Assembly: GCA_020465985.1 (NCBI GenBank)
Contig: JAANYP010003718.1
Span: 124,001-188,000 of the forward strand
Origin: Centrapalus pauciflorus
Taxonomy: Eukaryota; Streptophyta; Magnoliopsida; Asterales; Asteraceae
Length of the DNA: 64,000 nt
Direction of reading: 5' to 3'
Position 1 is the stretch's first letter. Every line of letters begins with the position of its first letter. Below the pieces are notes generated by a model, which saw only the letters and a program-made list of their open reading frames with translations, was not told where the DNA came from and ran no database searches. The position numbers and the translations under genes are program-made. Positions 51,650-62,492 of the stretch are shown in pieces.

Positions 51650-51990
51650 GTATATATGATGTTCGGCATCGGCAATTGCATCCGCATCCGCTTTCGCATC
51701 CTCCGCTTTCGCATCCTCCGCTTCCGCATCAGCATCCGCATCGGATGCTTGTGCATTGGCCGCACCATTAGCAATAGCAAAACATGAGCAACAGAGGCCA
51801 CCATCATGTGCTTTGCATGTCATCATGTGAACTAGCTCGGCATCCGGCAACATGTGCATGAGAATTGTGTCAAGCACCCAGAATGTCGAGCCTTTGCACT
51901 AGCTAAGTATTCATCACGTGAATTAGCATTAGCTCTAGCAACCCGAGCATCTGCGTCAGCGTCTACGTCTGCGGATTTTAACCTAAAAAT
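51650..51990 (-). repeat. GC-richer repeat coding an Ala/Asp-rich frame
   Basis: GCATCCGC / TTTCGCATCCTCCGC units translate on the minus strand to alternating Asp-Ala (DADADAEAEDAKAEDAKADA) after a Cys/His-containing piece. No signal peptide, start context or known domain supports a gene. It may belong with the adjacent duplicated gene fragment. Confidence 0.4.
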
Positions 51991-52332
51991 CACCCATATA
52001 TGAAAATTCGTTAGCGAAAATCAAATTCAAGAACGTCTGTTCAAGATCAAGCAACGTCATCAGATCAAAATCATAAATCGAAATCTAAGTTAAAAAACAC
52101 ACATAATGGAGAACCTAAATATCTAAAACAACGCGCCTCTCAATATTATCAGGGTATTTACAAAAAAATTTTAAACTTCAATTCCTTGATTTTTTTTTCC
52201 TATGGTGACATCCTGATTATTCTCCTCATTTGCTGACAAGTTTCGATCATCAGAAATCATTGTCTCCTCTAACCTTCAAGTCATCAATGATTATGGGAAA
52301 GAATTTACTGTACAAACTTTTTCGTCCGTCAT

Positions 52333-52931
52333 CTAAGTTGCACGGAAACGGATACGGCAACAGGCAACGGGTACGGAACGGATACGGGAAACGGCAAAAA
52401 TAAAAAATTCTAGATACGGATACGGGAGAGATACGGCAAATAAAAAATATATAAATATCCCCTGATGTCAATGGTGGTGAATTGGTGATCGACAAACAAG
52501 AGTACAAGACAACTATGGCAGGCTGCAGGGTGCAGGCTGTTGATCGATCACATAGAAGAAGAAGAAGAAGTCCAGAAGACCAGAAGAGAAGAAGAAGACG
52601 TTCTGTTTCTGAAGGCTGAACGTTCAATCGTTCATATGGCCATATGGGTTTACCTTTTAATCTTGTTCAGCCCAATAGCCCATCTCTGTAATTGTTCAAA
52701 TGTACAGATACAGCCCATCTCTTTGAATTAAAAAGCCCATTACTTAAAAAACCCTAAAAAAAAGGAAACTTCTGCGAAACTGCGTGGAAACTTGCTGGAA
52801 ACTCGGTGGAAACTCCATGGGAAACGTTTCTGGACTCTGAGAAACGTTTCTGGCCGTATCCTATGCGTATCCGTTTCCCAGCCGTATCTGAAACGGGAGC
52901 GGCTTCTTCAGCCACGTTTCCGTGCATTATA
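52333..52931. mobile_element. MULE-type non-autonomous element with CGGATACGG repeats
   Basis: A 599-bp element with inverted ends sharing GCACGGAAACG (left CTAAGTTGCACGGAAACG; the right end is the complement of CGTTTCCGTGCATTATA), flanked by a 9-bp direct repeat GTCCGTCAT (52324-52332, 52932-52940). Both subterminal regions are rich in GGATACGG and GGAAAC words in opposite orientation. No transposase. Confidence 0.75.
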
Positions 52932-52940
52932 GTCCGTCAT

Positions 52941-53920
52941 TTTCCTTCATTCTGGGTTTCACATTTGTTCAAAATTTTAATTGCTCATGATGATCACATG
53001 GAATCATAAAATTTTCAACACACACATCAACCATAAAATGTTTTAATGGCACCTTCGCCTTCCCATGTATCCAATTGAAAATCCTTCCATGTTCATATGT
53101 TAAGAAGGGATAATATAAATGTTATTATTCTCCCAAAAGAGGAGACATTGATTCATTTCCTTCCAAGAAGTTACACCTCAATGTAGACCTTAATCATTAT
53201 AACATTTCCCTGTTTTCAAGAATCAATAAGTTTTAAACCTTGAACATATGTACATGCTAAAGAGGAGAAAAAGGAAAATGCATCAGATTCTTTGGTGAAT
53301 ATAATAACCCAAATTTCTAAAAGCCTAAAATAATATTATTACTATTAATAATAATATCTAATTAGATAATAATTATAACACTTAGGTAATAAATAAGTGT
53401 TAAATTAATTAATTTAATTGCAGAGGAACCTAACTGAATAAAATTACAATTCAGTTAATTTAAACTGAATAAATGGGCGAAATTTATGAAATAACCTAAA
53501 TCTGGTTAATCAAGATACCAGAGTTATATACTTTGATTAACCAAAAAATAAAATTAATATATATATACACACCTTTGTAAAACTGATTAACCAAACCCTA
53601 ATCAGATTATAAACGGAAAAAAACGCAAAACCTAACTGGCCGTTCAAAGTGTCGCTCGAGAATATCAGTAGCAATCGATTCACGATTTTATTCAAATCAG
53701 GGTATCAAAACTATTCTAACATCGTGTTCTTTTCATTTTGTTATTATGGTGTTGTTATAAATCAAGAAATCAGAAAGAAACTAAACCTAAAAACAAGGTA
53801 AGAAACATACATGATTTTGGGTTTAGCGGTGACTGTCGCTTTGGTTCAACCTTTTCTTTTTCTTTTTTAGCGGTGCCGAGCGGTGGCGGCGTAGTGGTGT
53901 TATGGCGGTGGCGGCGGCGC
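52941..53920. other. Intergenic; possible decayed LTR part
   Basis: AT-rich sequence from about 53290 to 53650 opens with AATAACCCAAATTTC, which resembles some gypsy LTR starts, but no partner LTR or TSD was found. From 53860 to 53920 it becomes GGTGGCGGC-rich. No gene supported. Confidence 0.35.
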
Positions 53921-54062
53921 TATGATAATGGGTTTTCATTGTACACTCCACACAGTGGAGTCACCTGCACCGACGTTCCCATCTTTATATGTCCCTCGGT
54001 TTTCTTGCCCTAGATTTCTGCCCGGCGACTGGATTTTCTTCTGCCACTGATCAGCTGCAGCC
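53921..54062 (-). pseudogene. Copy of the CPSF100 5' leader and first 17 codons
   Basis: 142 bp that match 18420-18561 without a mismatch that I can see. It includes the leader, the ATG and the codons for MGTSVQVTPLCGVYNEN plus PLS, after which the new flank gives TAG. It cannot encode CPSF100. The other flank, 54063 onward (CGGGGCCGGAAG on the plus strand reading outwards), differs from the MULE found at the equivalent place in the functional gene. Confidence 0.9.
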
Positions 54063-54358
54063 GGGGCCGGAAGAAAGAAACGTTCGAATCGTTGTGCAAA
54101 GAGGGTTTATTTAGGTTTAGTCCGGCGGAAGTGTTAATTTAATTTGAATACTTTTACAATAATTATTAGCTTTAACTGCACGTTGAAAAGAAATATTTTA
54201 GAGTTTCATAAATTTATTAAAGATTTAGTTTACGTTGATTTCATTAAAGATTTAGTTTACGTTGAAAAGAAATATTTTAGTTTCATAAATTTATTAATTA
54301 AATATTTCCATTTTTTTTATATTTTAAACAATTGAATCTTATTTTCTAAAATAATCAC

Positions 54359-54659
54359 AAATGTTTCTTATGAAAAAAAACCAACATATTTTCACGTTTT
54401 TTGTGTTTTCATCCATTTACATTTTTTTTAAAAACCGTCAAGTTAATTTATATTTTTGGTTTAATGAAATTTGGGTATTAAAACCTAGTTTTTTAGTTTT
54501 TAAAATTGGTTACCAATCATAATCAGACTCTAATAATCATATTTCATAAAACTAGAAAAAATTTAATTTGATAACTTTTTCAGGCAAAAAAAATAACATG
54601 AATAAACAAAGACATAAAAACCCGTGAAAAATATATTGATTTTCTCCATAATAAACTCT
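54359..54659. mobile_element. Fold-back MITE, decayed copy 3
   Basis: Ends CTTATGAAAAAAAACCAACA and CCATAATAAACTCT, with the central GGTTTAATGAAATTTGGGTA word, match the family at 6775-7078. It abuts the broken end of the LINE. Confidence 0.65.
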
Positions 54660-54910
54660 AATTATAGATACTAAAAAAATTCGGGTAGGGGTCTCTCCCT
54701 ACTCTCAACATGCTTTTTGTTTTTCTCAAGAGCCGGCATTTTGATTCTTGCTTTAAGAGATTTGAATTTTTCTTTCAAAATTACATTGTATTCATTAGCA
54801 TGCATCACCTTATTCCATTCATCCTTCACCAAGTCTTCGAACTCATCCTCTTTGAGCCGGTGATCAAAAATTTGAACGGTTTTGAGCCATAATATGCACA
54901 ATAAACTTTA

Positions 54911-56576
54911 GGGCTAACTGCATCAGATAATAATCAACTAGACACAAATGTTTTATTATAGCATTATACTCAATTTTTTTTCTAAAATAGCATTCTATAA
55001 CAAAAAAATTTCTTAATAAAACATCCAACTCAAATTAATTGATCCATTATAGCATTGTGTGATGACTGTGCACTGACTAGATGTCCACGTAGGTTGCCAT
55101 GTCAGCACCAAATGTATACTGGATCTTCATAAAATAGCAACATACTCATGTTAAGAATTTACTTTGTACACATAACTTTTTTTAATCTGAAATTTTATCA
55201 TTATTATTATCATTAAAACAAAATTCAAATTTCCATGAATGAACCTATGATGATAATCTAAGAAAATTAACCCTAAATTCAAGAACAAGTGATCTGATTC
55301 AAAATTATAATTAACACCTGATTACTCAAATTTATAAATCTGATTTAAAATTATAACCAGCAGATCTGATAATATAGTACAAGAACAATAAATGAAAATG
55401 CAGATCTAAAAATCCAGATTTGAAGATCAATGGTAAAAATCCATGAAAATCAAAAGATCCATGAAATCCAAAAGATCTTATAAAAAATGGAGTGCATTGA
55501 CATGGAGAGCAATGATAAAAAATAAAAAACTGAACTGACCTAAAGTATACACACGAAACCATATCGACTTGTACTCGATTTCCCCTTCTGCTAGTGGTTC
55601 GTGGTTCCAAAGTCTCACCGGTGGTTCATGGTTTGAAGTAGCAGACTGAAATCACCACCGCCGATTGGATTTCATTCTGCTAATCGATTTCCTCTTACAT
55701 GCGCCGCTAACAACCACCACCGCCGATTGGAAGTAGCAGACTGAAATCAGATTTGGCTTTTGACCCTTCGACAGAAACCAAATGGATTTCCTTAGCCTTC
55801 AACAGAGATGGAGGATTGGGAGGTGAGATCATCGAGCACGAGGCGTTGATTCGAGACAGAACCCCACCTGAAAACCCTCTTGGTTTCTTACTGCTTCGAG
55901 GCCAGATGAAACCCCTCCTGAGCTATCGTGGTGATGTAGTGGTGCTTCGGTCGATGATGCGATGGTGGTCGGTCAGATCATGCGAGGTGCGATGGTTGTG
56001 GTGGTGGTGGTTGTAGGCGGAGATGGTGGCTGGAGAAGGAGATGGTGGTGGTTGTAGGCGGAAATGGTGGCTGGAGAAGGAGATGGTTGTCGTTGTGGGC
56101 GGAGATGGTGGCCGGAGAAGGAGATGGTGGTGGTGGTTGTGGGCTGAGACGGTGGTCGGAGAAGGGGATGGTGGAAGTGGCTGGAGATGGAGAAGGAGAA
56201 TGTGTTTGGTTTGAAACAAGGGTTTGTTTTGATAATAGTTTTAACTAATAATAATAATAATAATAAATAATAATAATAATGTATTAAAACTACATATTTA
56301 AAACAGAAAAATACATCTTTCAGTGTTTATTGCTATAATGAGTTGGTTGCCATTTTTTACATGTCCAAGTCATCATTTGAGCTGATGTGACTGCTTACGT
56401 GGACATCGTGACAGCGTCCAGTCATCGCATAATGCTATAATGAATCAATTAATTGGAGTATGATGCTTTATTGAAAAAAGTTTTTGTAGTGTGATGTTAT
56501 TTTAGAAAAAAAATTATGTAGGTTGCTGTAATAAAACATTTGTTGTCAGTTGGTTGCTATTTGATGCATTTAGCCC
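54911..56576. mobile_element. Complete non-autonomous MULE with long terminal inverted repeats
   Basis: A 1666-bp element starting GGGCTAACTGCATC and ending GATGCATTTAGCCC. The two ends are inverted copies over roughly 250 bp, sharing for example AACAAATGTTTTATTA and AATTAATTGAT words. A perfect 9-bp direct repeat, TAAACTTTA, flanks it (54902-54910, 56577-56585), diagnostic of Mutator-like elements. No transposase is present. The interior has CCACCGCCGATTGG repeats near 55650-55740, a GGT/GGA minisatellite at 55985-56190 and a TAA microsatellite. Sense and antisense frames over the minisatellite are low-complexity artefacts. Confidence 0.92.
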
Positions 56577-56585
56577 TAAACTTTA

Positions 56586-57865
56586 AGAATAAGGGAGCAA
56601 TGATCCGACTTTAGGCGATCTAATAAAGCCATCACAACAGCATTCTTAAATGAATCCATGAAATTAGATGATACCAAAAAATCTATCAAGCTTACTTAGC
56701 TTGTTGTCATCCCTACTAATTCTTGTAAATCTTTTTCCACCACTTCTAACATCCTTAAGCCTAGTGCTTTCAATAAATCTATTGAAATAAACTGCTCTTC
56801 GGTCCGCCTCCAAAACCCCGAAACCCCAACAAATTTGTTACCACTGAAAATCTTTGATTTATTGAACATCTACATATCGAAAATAAGTATATTCACACAC
56901 AAACAACCCCTCGAAGCACCAAACACGAAAATCACAATCAGAATCTCCCCATAACTGTTTAACAAGAAAGCATCATATACCTCTTTTTCGTTTCTTGTAG
57001 CCTTATCACCATCAGTTTTTCTTTGAATATGAGATTGTTAATGTTTCCATTTTTTTCAAGTCACCCAGCCCACAACAACTGAATGATAAAGTCTGCATAA
57101 AGGATCTTGATAAGCTTCCAACCCCACAATATTAGGCTAAGAAGTAAACTGTCCCTTGTCCCCTAACAATTTTTTATTTTCTCAAGGGATGAATCCTAAT
57201 ACTTTTTTAAAATTTCCCGACGGAATAGAATCTGATGTACCCCTGTGACTTCAATTCTTACTGGATCTGAAAACTTCTTTTCGGGCTTAGTCGGCCCATA
57301 TTCTATGCAAGCAGGACCATTTTTTGAGCGCTTAATTTTTTAAATCTCCTGTGATGCTTGTTTTATTGGGTCCAACAAATCCATTTTTACCCTATCTCAT
57401 GAATGATCCATTGACTCTTGAGTTTCTTTCACCTTCACCCCCGAGTTATCCAAAACTCATCAATCCCTTTTCCCGAAGTCAACTCTACCTTCCCAATGTT
57501 ATTGGAATTGCAATCGACATTCATATTTTGATTATTAGCAGAATCCCGAGGAACCAACCCTCAATTGATAATAGGTGACATATTCTGATCAACAAATTAC
57601 TTCCGCAACTCCATCTCATTATCCATGGGGGTCTCGCCAACATATGAATCAAATTCATATTCCAAGCTAAATTCATAAGAAGATGACTTCACCACACTAC
57701 TATCCACGACTTTATCATAACAAAATTACTTATCAAAGGACATGAAATTAAGAAATATTTATTTGTATGTCTAGCAATTTAAAGATCAACCGATTTGCCG
57801 CCCACCGATATAGAGAAAGATTCCTGAATAATATCCATATTGAACATATGATATAGAACCCTACA
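56586..57865 (-). pseudogene. LINE endonuclease region, degenerate
   Basis: Within the LINE, 56586-56815 reads as endonuclease C-terminus (LDRFLVSSNFMDSF, SDHCSLIL) on the minus strand. The SDH motif typical of apurinic-type LINE endonucleases is present. The N-terminal half up to 57865 is heavily decayed. Confidence 0.6.
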
Positions 57866-58539
57866 TTAATTGTTGATTACGGGGACCTCCATGTTAAAAT
57901 CATCCGGTTCAAGCACCTTACCAAATTTCTTCACAATTTTCACAAACACTTCCTTGCAGTATGCATGCACAGGTAATCCTTCTATATCCAACCATACCAG
58001 CCTTCCACCTAAACTCCAACCAAACTCCCACGTCTCTACTTTTTTAAAACATCTATCCAGTTTCACTCTTTTATTTTTCAAACAAATTTTTTAACAGTAG
58101 CTTCAAATTTCCATTTACATGTTATCGATAACCTTCCTATGTATTGCATTCAATTGGGTAAGTCCTACCTCTTCAACTACATTTCATATATTTTAACACT
58201 TCAATTGATTTGACCTTTCCAAGACAACATATATTTCCTAACAAAGGATTTCACATGTATCCAAATCAATGAAAATGTAAATTACTTTTTCTTTTTTTAT
58301 TAAGGAGAATAAAATATTTTCTTATTCTATTGGATATTTTCTTATTTTAGGTAAATACGAAGTTTAATAAAATACTGTTTGTTCATTAGTATTTTTGATT
58401 GTTTTATGTTGGCATGACTTTTGACTAAGTCGTTTGAAATTTTAGAAAACAAAATTATTACCACCATGAACCAATTATATAGTTGATTGTATTTAGAATT
58501 AAATTTATATTGGCATGTATAAATTGATATTATATACAT

Positions 58540-58812
58540 TAGGGGTGAGCGACGGGTACCATTTCCCGAACCCGAACCGGTACCGGTACCGAATTAATAT
58601 ATTCGGTTTTTAAATTAGCTAAAATTCGGTATTCGGTACTTTCGGTTCGTTATTCGGTTCGGTAATTAGCTAAAATTCGGTATTCGGGACCGAACCGACA
58701 CCATATAAAATTATACGGTTCGGTATTCGGTTCTTCCAAAACTAATAATTCGGTTTCGATATTTTCGGTATCGGTACCGGTTCGGTTCGGTACGGTACCG
58801 AGCTCACCCCTA
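58540..58812. mobile_element. hAT-type MITE with GGTTCGGTA/GGTACCG repeats
   Basis: A 273-bp element with ends TAGGGGTGAGC and GCTCACCCCTA, flanked by the 8-bp direct repeat ATATACAT (58532-58539, 58813-58820). The interior is a run of CGGTATTCGG-like words. Same end motif (TAGGGGTG) as the element at 29696. Confidence 0.88.
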
Positions 58813-58820
58813 ATATACAT

Positions 58821-60488
58821 ATTCACGAAAATCAACATTTTCTTAATATATTAAGATCGAAAGATAAATCATGTGAATATTCAAAAATTGTGTTAATGAT
58901 CGATCATTAACACAAATTTACCATAAACGGTTGATCAAAAATTTTTAGATTGTTCCATGGTGTGAATAAGTGGTTTTTTTTTCAAGTAGCTTTATATTGT
59001 TGTTTTAAACATGATTATAAAAAAATATTTTCAAAGGATCAACACACAAACATGTTACCGCTTATATTAATATTATTTAATTTTTATTAGTAGTAGACGA
59101 AAATTTTATATTTCTTATAATTAATAGTATCAAGTTTCATATTTTGTAACATCAATAGAATCTAATTTTTTGTTTTTTTTTTTCAAGGCTGAGTACCATT
59201 TTAACAATCGAACTTCAGATTTATCTCATTTAGGTCTTGTTTTGTTTACTTCTTAATGGAATCATTAAAATGTCATTTTACCTTTGAATAATTTCTTAAT
59301 GATTTCATTAAGAAGTAAACAAACAATCCCTTATCCACTAAACTATTTTTTGTATCAATTTAGCCACAAAACTTTAATTTATTGATCTATTTTGGGAAAA
59401 AATGAATAAAACTAGTGGTTAAATACTTAAATTGGTGCAAAATATGATAGTTTTGTGGCCAAATCGGGACATATTCAGTGGTTAAATCAATTATTAAAAT
59501 GTTTAATGGCTAAACGTGTAACAAAAAAAATAGGTTAGTGGCTAAATCAAGACAAAAATTAGTTTAGTGTCTATATCGAAAAAAATCTGAACGTTAGATA
59601 GTCAAAATAGTACTTAACTTTTTTTATTATTATTTATACCATCAACTTTTTCTTACTTTATGCTATTAATGACAAAAACTAAAAAAAAGGGTCAATTGAT
59701 AATAATAGCAATTTTTTTATTTTTGTATCAATTATAACAATATTATTTATTTTTTCATTAGCAACATACTTTGAGTTTTTTATAATTAATAACATCAATT
59801 TTTATATTTTGTACATTAATAAGATTAACTTTTATATTTTTTTATCATATATAACCAACAATACTTACGTGATTCTTCAAGTAGCAATGATCACTTTAGA
59901 GGTATATGCATAGATTACAAAATGAGTAAAATAAAAAACGATAAAGCTCCTACCCTCTTAAATAAATAGTGACAAGAAATTATAGAAAAGCTAAAGAAAC
60001 TTGTCTACATCACTATTGAATTTATGATATTTGCATATCATAATGCCAAATTCAACTACATGCATCTTGTAGGTGCAAATAGAATAGCAATGAACCCTCT
60101 TTTTATCAATATTTTTCAACTCAATTTTTCACGAGCACACCCGACTCAAGTATAAGAAAAGATAAAGTATAACTTGGATATCTTTTAAATAATCATGTCT
60201 ATATTGAATCTAATATAACCCAACTTCTTTTAATAATCCATTATGGACATACCCATCATCAAATTTCATTTAACCCAATTTATTGTCTAACAATAATCAT
60301 TATGGCTGGCCCAATTAAGACCCTTGATAGCAAGAACTATATCAAAATGAGCATGATCAACTGATCAAGAATCAAGATACAAATATATTTGTTGGTGCTC
60401 GTCCATGAGATAGTTAAATTAATTAACACATAAATGTTTCTACACCCAAAACTTTGATTCTTCTCTTCACTTTGATCTACCGGCTTCC
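58821..60488. other. Intergenic upstream of the P4H gene, with nested inverted-repeat elements
   Basis: AT-rich. It contains the fold-back at 59188-59618. Beyond it I see no gene. The last 100 bp before 60489 should hold the P4H promoter and leader; no TATA box can be placed with confidence. Confidence 0.5.
59188..59618. mobile_element. Fold-back element containing a nested 98-bp Tourist-like MITE
   Basis: The outer arms GCTGAGTACCATTTTAAC and the complement of GTCAAAATAGTACTTAAC pair imperfectly. Inside, 59233-59330 is a second palindrome (GGTCTTGTTTTGTTTACTTC and its complement-like GAAGTAAACAAACAATCCC) flanked by TTA on both sides, a Harbinger-type target. Confidence 0.65.
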
Positions 60489-62426
60489 ATGGCGACAGAT
60501 CTCTTAATTCTCCTATTATTGGTGTTTACGTGTTGTTTCTCGAGCTCTATTACAGAGAGGTAAGTAACCCATTTCAATTTTTCTCGAGGGTTTTTTATAA
60601 CATCGAATTTTGTACTTCAAATCCAGTATTCTGGTAAATTTAGCTATTTTGAGATTTAATGGCGTATATGTGCTGCAATCTTTGGCCCATTTAAGGTTAT
60701 AGTTAACGACATGTGTCACTTTGCCCTAACTGGGAAATTGAGGGAGCACAAAGGACTCTAATACGTGCCCTAGCGAAATTGTTCTGTCATTAATTAATAA
60801 TGTTGCCCATTTGCTAGAATTTACAGTATATAAATTGGATTAATGGCTGATGACTATTGCTCATAATGCTATTTTGGGTTTGGTGTTAGATATCAGTCTT
60901 CACTGTTTACATTTTTTTTTGGTAACTTGGGTCTCCAACCCGTTTTACGAGCCGACTAGGCAAAGTGGGTAGCCCGGAGTCTATTGCTGGGAACCTCCAT
61001 GGCCACAAGGGGGTATTTTTTGGGACCTCAATGTATTTTCACCCTTGGAGACTCGAAAACTATTTACTTAAACATAGGAAAATTTTAGGCATGTTATGCC
61101 AATGTTTATATTTGACAATTAAAGAGTGACCCAACTGAATAACTAAGAAATATGGTGTGATTGTTTTTGATTCTATGAAAAGCGTTTGCTTGTATCATGA
61201 TGGCTGAAATTGGATAACTGGTTCTGAACTTCTGATGGCTAATATTATCTATTTCATATCAAATTCTTAGCCGCAAGGAACTGAGGAACAAAGAGGTGAA
61301 CCAAGAGAATGATATACAATTAGGCCATGCACTTCCTCCTAACACAATCGATCCTTCACGAGTTACTGAACTCTCTTGGCGGCCAAGGTCAGGTACTTTG
61401 ATGATTGCTAGTGGAGCCGAAATTGTATGAAGGGGGAATTTACAAATTCATCATAGTTTTTTTCCCTTTTTTTTGGACCCGGGGGGGGGGGGGGGGGGGG
61501 TGGTTTGGATGTGTGCAACATTCTTACATAACTACAAAAATCAGAGGGGAGGGGTGATCCCTGATCATGCTTGCTAGTTTTATAAGGACTATTGGGGTTA
61601 TTTCGACACAAGATGTTTACGTCATAAGTTTCATTTGTTTCAGAGAGCTGGTTTACAGTTATCTGCAGCGAGCGTCTTTTTTGGGGATGCTTTTGACATG
61701 GTCTTTATTTGGATAGGGTATTCTTGTACAAAGGCTTCCTATCAGATGAAGAGTGTGACCACCTGATATATTTGGTAAAAACCGTTTCTTATACTTCACT
61801 TTGGAAGCATATTTGTTTGGTCCATGAATTATTGAGTACAATACGTAATTGTCACTGTTGCTCCCCGTCCTACTTTCCAGTCAAAATGTAAAAAAAGTAA
61901 CCTGCTGGTTTTCCCTTTTTATAGTGTTACATTAATGAATGTTGCTCGTTGAGGACAAATTTGATAATCCGTCCCACATTGGTTATAAAGAATTAGGATT
62001 CTATTCTTAAGGGGCAACTGATAACTTCCACCATGGTCTTAAGTTGATCTGGAGGTTATTGGGTCTTTGTTGCTTTGGGCTTGGGGCGTTACAAATGATA
62101 CAAAAGCAGTTATCCCTCAATATGTAGTGGGCTGGGTATTTTTGGGTTTCTGTGTATGGTTGAGGCGTTAAGCACACCATGAATTTAAGTAATTACTAAT
62201 TAGGAGTGCCTTGTCAGTCTTTATTATTGGGTTACTAATAACTTTGACTAAGGTTTAAACTTAATGTGGAGGTTAACCAGTGCATCACTTTGGTTTTGGA
62301 TCCTTATAACAAATGTGTTAGGAAATGCCAAATTTTGGTTGGATAGTAGGAAAGAGTTTGGCTAATACTATAAATTTAATAGTAAATTGACCAAAATGTA
62401 TAGCTCCTTGCCATAAAGGTAAAAAA

Positions 62427-62492
<66 letters not shown>

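Larger units (their letters stand above)
54670..58095 (-). mobile_element. LINE (non-LTR retrotransposon) fragment, split by a MULE
   Basis: Minus strand order: an ORF1/DUF4283-like piece at 57866-58081 (WLDIEGLPVHAYCKEVFVKI). Then a degenerate stretch. Then the end of the endonuclease at about 56586-56815 (NKLSKLDRFLVS and DRLKSDHCSLIL). Then, beyond the MULE insertion, the endonuclease/RT linker at 54671-54901 (FDHRLKEDEFEDLVKDEWNKV). The reverse transcriptase is missing. Frame changes occur, so this is a dead copy. The endonuclease and linker pieces are consecutive in LINEs, which shows the MULE landed inside a pre-existing LINE. Confidence 0.8.
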
